Positions 1 to 9,832 of a stretch of 64,000 nt of DNA are shown in pieces. A program made the translations under genes and the position numbers. Source of the stretch: Inonotus obliquus. Taxonomy: Eukaryota; Basidiomycota; Agaricomycetes; Hymenochaetales; Hymenochaetaceae. Under the pieces are notes generated by a model that worked only from the letters and a program-made list of their open reading frames with translations, did not search any database and was not told the DNA's origin. How positions within the stretch are numbered: the stretch's first letter is position 1; each line of letters starts with the position of its first letter. The stretch is taken from positions 496,001 to 560,000 of the forward strand of contig JAJHTX010000001.1 in the NCBI GenBank assembly GCA_032164295.1. The letters run 5' to 3'.

Positions 1-482
1 ACTCGAATTGTCCGCAAGCAAACGATGTCCTTTGAGGTCCTTGATTCCCACGGTGACGCCTCGAATGTCGCGGTTGATTGCTTAGCCCCCGAACTGACCC
101 CGCGTCCGCTCTATGGTGTCCTGTGTAATGATCTGTTCGTGCTCTGTCGCGATCCGTCTAATGGGCAGGATCCCAATGCGATGGTTGATCTGTGGGCCGT
201 GCTTCGGATGCAAACGATGCCACAGCCAACAAGTATCGTCCATGGCAATAGTGAGTTTACTTATTGTGTGACTGTAATAGGTCTTTCTAACGCATTGCTT
301 TTAGCCTTACGAATCGTTGATTCGAAAGCAATTTTATACTTAGAAGCTCCGTCCACGTCGGAAGCTTTGACATGGTTTAGAGGTGTGTATTCTATCAAGT
401 ATCTGGCGTCTCTTTAAAGTCGTTCTGACACCAATATCAATCAGCTATTAATATGCAAGTTCCACAAAAATTTGACGCATGA
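1..482 (+). CDS. PH-domain protein, RhoGEF-like (3' end only)
   Basis: The window opens inside a gene, in frame from base 1. Visible exons are 1-250, 305-382 and 445-482, joined by introns with GTGAGT and GTGTGT donors; the first has a CTAAC branch site just before its TTTTAG acceptor. Joined, they give about 121 C-terminal residues ending in TGA. The text has the look of the last strands and C-terminal helix of a PH domain: a hydrophobic run around LYGVLCNDLFVLC, then DLWAVLRM, ILYLEAPSTSEALTWFRAI. From memory of the family this matches the tail of basidiomycete Dbl-type RhoGEF proteins, where a PH domain follows the DH domain and helps place the exchange factor at membranes. The DH domain would lie to the left of the window, so the RhoGEF part is inference. 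Confidence 0.6.
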
Positions 483-1841
483 TTGCATGATTGTTCCCCT
501 TCGACTCATTTTCTTTCCTGATTTCCCTTTTCTCCTTCCGTCGCTGCCGCTCATTTCAGCTCCTCCCAATCTGGTGTTTCGGTTGATGTTTCGATATTCC
601 CTTTCGTTCCGATTTCTCTTCGTTTTTTACTCTGGATATGGGCTTTTCTTGCCCGGATCGGCCGTTCCTTCAAATACTCTCGTTTTCTGTTCGTATCAAA
701 ATTACTCTCGACATTCCTTATGAAAGCTCTTGGCTGTATTCATATCCCTTGTCTGATTTCTCTCTCTCTCTCTGTCTTTCTCGTTCTCTGATTCCCTTTT
801 TTCTCGTACTCAATCCTTTCAATCTCATACCTCCTTTCGTTCCTTCGCATTCACGTTCATCTGGTACACTAGAAATACATTCGAGCACCTCGATGTTTAT
901 TGGTCTAGACTGATTCGTTTGAGTCGTTACGCAAGTCGTGATGATGAACCCTTTTTTTCTACCTATCATACCTTCATGCCTTCATTCTTTCATTTCCATT
1001 TCCCCATTCCTTTCTGTTTTTCTTTTGCTGCATACGCTTTACGCTTTATTGAAAGTTTTTTTTCATATAGTAGCGAGTATGCACCGCACTGTATGGTCAT
1101 TGTAATATGTATTAAACGAAGAAAATATCGGAGCACTTGTTTATTTTTCACTAAATTTTGTATCTGCGTGGGTGGGTGGATGATATAAGCGTGATTATTC
1201 ATTTTTTGCTTGGGCCTGTATTCTGTGTAACGAACGCGTTTGTAATAGTCTTGGGGATCTCGGACGCTGTGGACCCAAGTGGTCAAGCCTGGACTTGGTT
1301 TCGCGCCGCGTTAAGGAATGGAATGATTTGCGACGTTAATACTTTGTTCATGCGTGTATATAGTACAGTACACGGCTTTGAACTTCTATTAGTACTTTAT
1401 TACTACCAAGTATGAATACACTGGATAGAGGGAAATTTAAAGAGCTCTTTGGCCAAAGACTCCTCCTTCTCCTAGGTTCATCAAAATCTTTATGTACTGG
1501 TACATTGATATTTACTCAATCATTCAAGTTGAAAGAAAACTGGTATTCTAGGATTGTTGGCCTGGGCCATGGGAGAGATTGGTGAGTAGGTGAGAATAGA
1601 GCGGTGAGTAAGTATTGATCGATGAAACCGAAACCGCAAAACCATGAAACCTGCTCCAAATCGGAAATCGGACTCGAGTTCCCCCCGTCGGAGTCCCCAA
1701 GTCTAAACTCCGACCCCGAGACCGAAAAAAGATTGGAAAGATTGAAGCTCGGCGCCACATAATAGGTTGAATTAGTAGAGCAACGCCAACGCGAACACCT
1801 TCATCTCTTCACCACTTCATACCTTCGGGCCCTTCCCTTCT
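483..1841. other. Intergenic stretch, no gene seen
   Basis: Holds the 3' flank of the PH-domain gene, including a pyrimidine-rich part with a CT dinucleotide run near 755-790. Short ORFs on both strands lack codon bias, splice continuity and recognisable motifs. Confidence 0.6.
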
Positions 1842-3260
1842 ATGACCAGAAATCGTGCCCCTTCGTTTCTTAGACAACATTTGTTTGATATTGCTTTCAT
1901 TATTTTATTATTATTATCCGGTTTATCCCTCAATGTCAACCTCATCAAAAGCTGTGAGCTTTTTCCTTTGTACCAAAAACAACTCATTGTAGTTATCTAG
2001 CTTGGTCCATGATTGTTGAACTCTCTTTGATTTTGATTTTGGGATAATGCTATAATGGTGTCTCGTTCCGCGGTACTTTCTCCTCGTGTGACTTACACGA
2101 TCTGGGATTCTCTATTTACACGTAGCTGTGGTGAACTAAGTGAGTACTACTATGTGTGTTGTTGATGATCGTACATAATGATGATGCGAAATTACGATAT
2201 CGTAGAGTATGGATATCAGCTCTTCAACTCAGTCCCTGGAAATGAGTCTGTCTCCCGGAGTCTGTCGTCCAGCTGAACCAGGGCCTTGGCGATGCATGCA
2301 GTCTGTGTTTCAGTAACAATCATTCTCTGGTGTAGAAAACAAAATCGATTCACCTACTACATGTTATTCCATTTCTTCTAGCTGTTGCGGCGACAACACT
2401 TACATTTCTCCAACTACTCTGCACAGGTTCCGTTCAAAAACTATGCCTTATAGCAACTGCCATAAATCTGGTAATATTCCTTTGCGACATGGCTATATTC
2501 TGGTACCTGAAAGATGCGATGAATGAATTGGAAGATGTTGGTTTTGTGCAGGCAGTTAGTGTCGAAAGAGGTTCGTCGATCGTCACCGGATTATTCCCTA
2601 AGTTGAAGTTTATTGAATGCGTTTTTGGCAGAGTTTTACCTCTAGACAACTCCAGCTTGTATATTTTGTTGTGCGAGGTGATGTAGATGGTATATCCATT
2701 CCGTGAAAGGCTTATCCATCGCATTTCACCGACGGTGGAGAGATGGACTGGTTTTTACACTTCTGTGAATGTAAGCTTGCCCCGAATCGAGAGGGAAGAG
2801 AGGACGGACTTGGAAAGTCAAGTTGTAACCCCTACTGCTGGATTAGCAGGTGTACGACCCAATATGGAGAACACGATATTCGTTTGACTAGGGAGGAGGA
2901 GGAAGTACTTCAAGAGTGACAGTTGGTGGGGAGATACAAACGGTGAGGAGGTAAATAGAAGAGTAGAGATGGGTAGGAGTTGAAGTTGGGTCATTCTCGC
3001 TCATCCTGTCTCTCGTAGTCTCCCTGCTATTTTCTACGTTTTCACTCCTGCATCAGCCTCGCGTTGATTGCTTTCCCTTGCCCTGTCGTCTTGCTTTGAG
3101 TCTGATCTAATATTCCTGCTCATCAAAAGCTTATGCTGATGTGTTGGATCGAAAGGCTATGTACGCGTACCTTGCAACTTTAGAGTTGTACCATCGATGT
3201 CCTCCGAGTCTCTGTAAAAGACCGACTCACAGCCCTTACCGACATAGCAAACTTGTTAGT
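1842..3260 (+). pseudogene. Decayed paralogue of the PalI/SUR7-RING gene
   Basis: This segment matches the gene at 4114-5481 piece by piece. ATG 1842 opens a TM1-like exon (FIILLLLSGLSL). The intron at about 2137-2211 with a GTGAGT donor sits where the intact gene has one, and the next exon begins YGYQ and VSRSLSS as in the intact copy. TM2 and TM3 are recognisable up to about 2570 (ATAINLVIFLCDMAIF against ATVINLVTFFCNIALS). The end of the RING, ELYHRCP, survives near 3185-3205. Breaks: TGA at 2274-2276 replaces the conserved Trp of the WTR motif. The frame also changes between that stop and TM2, the part between TM4 and the RING has stops, and the final Cys pair is scrambled (CPPSLC for CPLC). 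Homology is certain from the shared text; loss of function is inferred from these lesions. Confidence 0.75.
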
Positions 3261-4057
3261 AAAAAATGCCACCAATTTGTAGTTTGCAACACCGACCACA
3301 TTCTTACATCGCACGACGTTCTCCCTGCGTAAGTCCTTGTCAGTTTTATACCTTGCGATACAGACTTTCAGCATTCGTAGTCTATCAGCGTTTATCTTCA
3401 CCACGACATTGCTTTGACGAGGGTCTGAGAACGAAGGTAGAAAGAATAACGCAGAAGCCGCTTTTCTGAGTTTGTATTGATTCGGCAGTGTCCGGTGCAT
3501 TACGTGTCCTTGATGATCCTCATATCTCGTCTCGCAACGATTTTTGCTCTCCATTCTCCTCCAGTCTTGAAGCCTCATAAATAGCCATTGGTAAAAACTT
3601 TACCAGATAGTCAAGGCTGTACCATCGGCATCTGGGTGGCTTGGAACGATGCCGAACAGCACTGGTCGGATTTGCGCCGAGCAACTTGCGGTGCTTCGGC
3701 TCCGATAATAAAATAACTCTCAATACACAAAGAGCTATCGCCAAGCATTTTTGGCCAGGAACGTTGTTGAATGTGCTTTCATTGACAGATCCGTCGCTTA
3801 CTATATATGAGCGGTCGTCGGGACTACAGGACGAGAACGTGGAGGCAGGTTTCTGCAATACATGCACAGGTTTGTCGTCTGCATTGGCAATACGAGTACG
3901 AGTACTTGTGATCAAGGCTTGGACCTTCTCCGTATGCGATACTTCCTGTGTACCCGTCATTTCTTAGGACAGCCCTAAAAAGGTACGAGTTTGAACTACT
4001 AGAAGCCAAGCTTGGACGGGCGTTCAAGGATTGTATTGCCTGTCAACTTCTGGACTC
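3261..4057. other. Intergenic stretch upstream of the PalI-RING gene
   Basis: No coding signal is convincing. A 146-residue minus-strand ORF (3520-3960) has no motif or splice continuity. The right end is the promoter of the gene at 4114. Confidence 0.55.
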
Positions 4058-4064
4058 TATAAAA
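4058..4064 (+). promoter_or_regulatory. TATA box (TATAAAA)
   Basis: TATAAAA lies 50 nt upstream of ATG 4114, the spacing expected for a TATA-driven fungal promoter with a short 5' UTR. It supports ATG 4114 as the start. Confidence 0.6.
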
Positions 4065-4113
4065 CCCAAAGGATCCTGGATCGCGCACGTTCAACGCTTA
4101 CACTCCCGCAACT

Positions 4114-5481
4114 ATGGCCAGAAGCTTTACACGCTCACGCCGCAGGATATTCCTGCTCTTATGCGCCACTGGAATGTCTATCCTACCCGCCATATCCATC
4201 AAGGGTACCTTTCTTTCGGAACTCGATATCTTTCGCATCACTCTTAACGATGATAAAGCTAATGGAATCAGCAACATTCGAGTGAGTCGCCCTTATAGTC
4301 GACCTTTCGAAACAGATGCCTAATTGTCTAGTTTGGCGTGTGGTAGATAATCTCTCTTATGTTTGGAGAGTTTCGATAGCTGATGCTTTTAAAGGTCCTT
4401 CTGTATTCGTCGACCAGATTACAGAAGAAATGAAACTATCTGTGATGTTCTCTCTCCGTGTAACTTGGAAGCGTCTTTCCTGCTTTGTAGCGAACAAAGT
4501 GAGGCCTTGGCATTGGAATCGCATATAATATTGACTAACGAGACTTTCGTGACCTAGAGTATGGATACCAAGTCACTATTACATCCCCCGAGGATGAGAT
4601 GGTCTCGAGAACGTTGTCATCTGGTTGGACTAGATCCATGGTGTCACATGTGGCATGTGAGTATGGCGGTCATTACGCGGGGATCATTTTATCGACATCG
4701 TTTATTCTAGCCGCCATCGGGATGTGCGCCTCGTTCCTGCTATTAGTTATCAACCGCCCTAATTTGATGGTATACCTCGGAGCAACCGTCATAAACTTAG
4801 TAACCTTTTTCTGCAATATCGCCCTCTCCGAACATCTCAAAAGCATAGTGAACGATTTGGAGAAAGCAGATCTTGCGAAGAGTCGCGTTTTCGGAACTGG
4901 TTAGTCGTTAGTCCTTTCGTCCCAACTTGAGTCTACTTGCTCACTTATTTGCTAGGTTTTGCCCTTCACACAGCATCCGCTGTACTTTTGTTCTTTGAAA
5001 TGACGTGGGCGGCAAACGCGAGTCCGACTCCAATCGGCCCTGTTCTTCCCGCAACGGCATCGATTCGGAGGCTCATTTGCCGCCGCCCTACTGCTGCTCC
5101 TGATAATACGAGCCCTGAGTCTCATGAGGTGTCCAGTTTGGAGGTTCCACCCGTATCTATCACTCCTCCAAGACCAGCAGTTGTCAGACCAGCTAGGACA
5201 CCAGCAAATGGAGAATCAGGCCAAGATTGCGTCATCTGTTTTGAGCGACCCGCTCAAAGCGAACTTCCATGCAAACACATCTTTTGCACAGAGTGAGTTT
5301 TTTCTTTCTTTTTAGGTTCTGATATTTTATGCATCATGGGCTTTTTATTGACTTTCTTTGTACTACGTCTTTCTTTAGGTGTATCTTACAATCGTTGGAG
5401 CTGTACCATCGATGTCCGCTGTGCAACAGAACGTACAGTAGTTCTGATTTAACAGATGTGTCTATCTCGAACTTTGTGTGA
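4114..5481 (+). CDS. Four-TM PalI/SUR7-type protein with C-terminal RING finger
   Basis: Exons 4114-4281, 4332-4342, 4395-4498, 4558-4899, 4956-5292 and 5379-5481 give 354 residues. Order: TM1 near residues 10-30; an extracellular loop with a FGVW..C motif, Cys residues and YGYQ...SGWTRSMVSH just before TM2; then TM2, TM3 and TM4, the usual SUR7/PalI (Rim9-like) layout. A Pro/Ser-rich tail leads to a RING of C3HC4 type at about residues 300-336: CVIC, CKHIFC, then C322 and CPLC. PalI/Rim9 proteins are plasma-membrane partners of the alkaline-pH sensor; RING domains recruit E2 enzymes for ubiquitin transfer. By the usual topology the RING faces the cytosol, so a membrane-bound E3 ligase is the best guess. 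The second exon is only 11 nt, but without it the frame stops at TAG. The PalI assignment rests on layout and motif spacing, not on a search. Confidence 0.75.
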
Positions 5482-5807
5482 TGGTTCCATTTCAACTTCC
5501 CATCGTTTCTGTTATTCCCTATGTGCATTGCATCTTTGATACCACTTCGACCACATCAGTCCGTTGTATTTTTATACGTATATTAACCTTACAGTATCAT
5601 GCAGTATATAATAGTTCATCCTAAGTAGTTGATTCGATCAATAGCACCTTCCACTCATGGAATCGTTTCGTCTTTTCATCACGTTGATTATTGCACTGTG
5701 GCTGGCTTACATCCATGGATACGCACGGCGTATCTTGGTATGATGACTGATAAATAAAGCATTTCCTTTCCTGCTATGCTATCCCCTATCATTTTCGGGA
5801 CCACAAA
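5482..5807. other. Gap between convergent genes
   Basis: 3' flanks of the PalI-RING gene and of the first seven-TM gene; nothing else seen. Confidence 0.6.
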
Positions 5808-7318
5808 TCATACTGTTCGTGTCGCAGACATTGACTGCTGAGATGTTGTAGAATTACTTCTGATATGCTCGAGTCGGATGGTTTCTTCCTTGCGTGGTCG
5901 CCAAAGGCAGCGCTTCCAGACCGCAACACTATCCTGTATAGGCCAGAAAAAAAATACATGATGAGTAAATTGATCAATCTCTGAATATATTCATGCGTGC
6001 CTGTGTTGTCCCGAATATTGCGAATGCGGTCAATGGAACTGGACAGAATTTAGATCATTGAGGCAGTGTAAGGACAAGTAACGCACGGGTTGATACAAAA
6101 ATATACGGGAATATCAGGTCGCCAACGATCTCATGTAATCCATATATGCTACAACCAAAAGATATGAGAAATATTAAAGCGGGGTTTTCAGCAAGGACCA
6201 TACTCACAAAAACATAAGGAGAGTATATACGGAGAATATAGAGACTCGCAGATACATGCAATAAGAATTCCGGTTTGTTGCCCGGATCTGCCTCGACGCC
6301 TTATACAGTGTTCGCAAGGTTGAGACTAAGGGCGTAAATAAGGAATCAGACCGATGTCGGGAACTTGTTAACAAACTGCCTTTCGGATAACTTTCCTTCG
6401 AAGCAGAACATTACAACGACTGCTAATACGGTCAAGCCGGAAACGGGTTTTGTCCTGCCCATACTTCGGTTAGTATATCTTTGGATAACGAGGACGATGC
6501 CATCCTACACTGCATTTGATGATATCGTGCAATAGAACTGCCAGCGGTATGACACCTTGGACTTGTTTCTGATTCCATACTGAAAACAATTCAGTTTATG
6601 GAATACCGCCTATCCTTTGGATGTAAATCTCACTACAATAGCGGAAGTCGTCACGGTAGCAAGACAGAACCATGGCACTATCAGGAACTTCACCCATTCA
6701 ATCATTAGAATATGTGTCGCATGACTCGAGGTGGATTAACGCTCACATACCACTAACGAAAACCTATTTCTCATAGCCGTATACTTTTCCTGCCTCATCG
6801 GCAGCTCAACCCATACCTAGTAAGAGAAAAGATTGTTACTCTTCCACATACGAAAAATGAAGCGAACGTACCCGAAGGACGAGACAGAGTCCTGCAGTCG
6901 CTGCCCTGAAGTCGAAAGTGTAAATTGTCAAATCTATCACCCAACAGAGGACAATTATTAACATCACAGTTGAGCCGTATAGGAGCGATGATTGAGCTAA
7001 GCATAATCCGAAATCTGGCTGTCGGTCTTGATATTCACCAAAGTAGAACCTAATACACATGATTAGTTGAATCCAAACTACAAGCGGGAATGATTTTACG
7101 AACAAGAGAAGGGCATCTGTGGAGTATATGATCCAGGAGACAAACACATTGACCAGGACCAAATACTTCTTGCTCGCTGTTTGAAAGACAAGCGTTGTTA
7201 TCAGGGCAAGAGGCAATCCGACATGCCCACCCACGACGAATAAAGCTAGATAAGCTCTGAGAGCTGCTTGCCCACTGGATCCGAGGTCAATTTCGGGAGC
7301 TTCCAGATCGATCTTCAT
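5808..7318 (-). CDS. Seven-TM family protein, copy 1 (two non-canonical donors)
   Basis: Minus-strand exons 7104-7318, 6963-7049, 6872-6905, 6751-6816, 6634-6687, 6509-6579, 6396-6454, 6208-6325, 6087-6148, 6001-6038 and 5808-5933 give 309 residues in one open frame. Motifs shared with copies 2 and 3: GGHVGLPLALIT in TM1, W..Y at the end of TM2, CLAQSSLLYGSTVM in TM3, an FYCT loop, LYKASRQIRA between TM5 and TM6, and a short basic cytosolic tail (VWKRC). This is the pattern of a large basidiomycete family of orphan seven-TM proteins; receptor function is unproven. Odd points: the donor after the seventh exon is GA (6395-6394) instead of GT, and the donor after the tenth is GC (6000-5999). Every exon length still agrees with copy 2 except the first, fourth and last, so this may be a recently damaged gene. 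Confidence 0.6.
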
Positions 7319-7765
7319 TGTCTCGAGCAAGATGGAGGGGCAACGAGGGAATTCTGGAGTATGGGTTCAAGAGTAGTGGCAGAAAGGGAAGAGGAGTGAA
7401 GTGCAAGACTAAAAGACCTCCTGGGCTGGTGGGAGTAGAGCAACTTCCAACATTTCATCAACTGTTCTTTGCTGCTTGAGATGAGTTTCCAGGTGACAGG
7501 TGACAGCATATAACATGATCTTGGTGTCCTGCCGGACTACTTATCCACGCTACTATTCCCCAGACCGGAAGAAGGCCAGACTTTACTGATCTCACGCAAA
7601 AACATCGACCTGTAGTGAAGAGCAGACATCTGACTGGTGTTCGTCAGAACAGGGGACAGACCGAATATGTATTACACGCTGGTTGCATCAGGTAGTCAGC
7701 GCCGGATCCTGTGAGGGTGCGGACAAGAACTACGACGGATGATGATCAGAAGCGGAGCATTCGAT
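7319..7765. other. Gap between the two minus-strand seven-TM genes
   Basis: Promoter side of copy 1 and 3' flank of copy 2; no other gene or clear TATA box seen. Confidence 0.55.
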
Positions 7766-9305
7766 CTAGCGTAGGTCGACCGCTGGTTTGTCGCTATCAA
7801 TAGTTCGCGATGTGCTTTGCGAGGTATCAGTGACGTGATTGATCCTGAACGCGATGGGCTCGAGACGAATAGCAGAATTGTCACGTCGCCGTCTTGGGAA
7901 CTTGAAGCATCGTGTCCATACTTCAACATTATCCTTATTCCAGCAGCGAAAGTTAGCAATTTGCATGTTACGGTATTCAGAGGCTTCAGCTCACCCTGCT
8001 TGCCCCGAATATCGCAAACGCAGTTAGCGGAACTGGAGGAGTATAATCGTCACGGAGTTGGAAAAAGCCATTGTTCCAGTAACTCACGAGTAGCCAGGAA
8101 AATATAGGGAAATACTAACTCGGGGATTATTACGTTCACGCCGAAGATTCTGCGACATGGATAAGAAAATGCCCTACGCTGTTTGAAGTAAGACTTACAT
8201 GAAAGTTACAAGTGTATATCCAACGAACACAGAGACCCGTAGGACCATATTGTAGGAAGCCCTGTTGATCGCCCTTATTTGACGCCAGGCCTTGTACAGC
8301 TTCCGCAGGATTGAAACTGACGAAGTTATCATCGATAAATTAACTTGGAAGTAAGCCTCTGTCACGCGTGGCACTGACCCTCAAATCCAAATATTGCAAT
8401 GAGTGAAACCATCGTTAAACCGACGATGGTGTTGACGCTGTTTCAAATGTGATCAGATGGTGCCCAGGGGAGAGTATACGTTAGCTTACACAGCATTTGA
8501 TGAAATCGTGCAGTAAAATAACCACCTGTACGACACCCTAGATTTGTGTATGCTTCCGTACTAATCGATAATCAATACCAATGAATTTTTCGCTACTTCA
8601 TGACCCTTACTATAGCAACAAATGAGACAGTAAGTGCCGCAAAAGCCCAGGGCAATGCTACGAGCTAAAAGAAGGGATAATAGGACGCATTAAGGAAAAC
8701 GAGCGTGTTTTCTGCATACCAAAACTCTAACTCTTGATGACAAGCCCGTTGTATGATGACCATACAGTTCGGCCCACAACTAGGACGATAGATAAGGCTT
8801 CGATTCGGCCAAACATTTGACTGTTAGACATACCTGTATTACAAGACACAGAGTTGCAACTGCCACCCTAGGATAGCCCATTAGTTTTTTCTTTTCATTT
8901 TGGAATTGAAAAATAGTCGTACATCACCGTTGAGCTATACATAAGAGATACCTGAGTCAGACACAAATTGAAGTTTGGTTGTCGACTTTGATATTCGCCA
9001 GAATAAAACCTTTTGCGGATTATTAGATAATTTAGCATACAAGAAATCGTTAGCATACAAGAAATCGATAGCAATTCAAATACTTACAAGAGAAGTGCAG
9101 CGGTTGAGTATAAGAACCAGGAGACAAGCATGTTGATCAGGGTCGGGTATTTCTTGTTTGCCGTCTGCGAGAGGAATATAGTTATCAGAACTAGCGGCAG
9201 GCCAACATGCCCGCCAATTAGGAGTAAGCAAAGATAGGCTCTAAGGACCGCATGTCCACTTGCACCAAGATCAATTTTTGGAACTTCAGGAGCGATTTTC
9301 ATCAT
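7766..9305 (-). CDS. Seven-TM family protein, copy 2
   Basis: Minus-strand exons 9088-9305, 8923-9009, 8834-8867, 8720-8779, 8611-8664, 8490-8560, 8379-8437, 8199-8316, 8088-8149, 7995-8032 and 7766-7933 give 322 residues; all introns are GT-AG. The protein starts with two adjacent Met codons (9305 or 9302), has GGHVGLPLVLIT in TM1, CLTQVSLMYSSTVM in TM3, the FYCT loop, LYKAWRQIRAINR before TM6, and a basic tail beginning DNVEVW. Same family and orientation as copy 1, so a tandem duplicate. Function is unknown; the fold suggests a surface receptor or sensor but no ligand or G-protein motif can be named. Its first intron holds a short direct repeat (about 18 nt, twice in a row, near 9031-9068). 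Confidence 0.75.
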
Positions 9306-9832
9306 CTGTTGATGATGAGGTGGAGGGAGCAGATAGTGTCTCTTGAGTCGAGTCCAAGCAGATGAATGTCTGGGAAAAGTGCCAAAGACCTCGTGCCAAT
9401 GGAGACACGGCGAGGTCGGAAATAGATCCCACCAACGTCTTCTCGAAACACCCATTCCAAGCAGTGCATACAGCCGGATGTCGTTAGATGACCGGGGCAT
9501 GATCGCTAGGACCAGGAGCTTAAGAAATCTTCCGTGCAACATCAGTCAGCCTTTCTCTGGTAGTGTCATCTGATTGATCATCAACAGCATCTCCGACTCG
9601 ACGCACCATAGCAAAAAAAGCCAAACGGAAGTCCGTTTCGCCGACTCGCTGGCCAACAACGCCTCTGAAGCCTGATAGGGTTAGGACCTCTGGCTTGAAT
9701 AACACTATCCCAGTAATAATAGACCTGATATTGATTCGACGCATCAAAGAGGGCATCCCTCCCGTGAGACAGGTAAAGACAGGAATAGCATTGTCACAAT
9801 AGTTTTATTCACATCTAAAACTTTGACTTCCA
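9306..9832. other. Gap between seven-TM copy 2 and the permease
   Basis: Short ORFs only (for example 9520-9756 on the minus strand) without motifs. Probably the copy 2 promoter plus the permease 3' flank. Confidence 0.55.

Noticed and set aside
755..800. CT-rich tract as a microsatellite or regulatory repeat
   Set aside because: Short and imperfect, ordinary for fungal intergenic DNA.
3520..3960. Minus-strand ORF of 146 codons
   Set aside because: No motif, no splice continuity and no similarity to neighbours; lies in the promoter side of the PalI-RING gene.
6509..6579. Alternative frame in the FYCT-loop exon of the seven-TM genes
   Set aside because: A first reading gave an apparently broken join in all three copies; using the frame that gives FYCT in each copy closes all joins.
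8923..9009. Suspected frameshift in the second exon of seven-TM copy 2
   Set aside because: A recount gave 87 nt, the same as in copies 1 and 3; the frame is intact.
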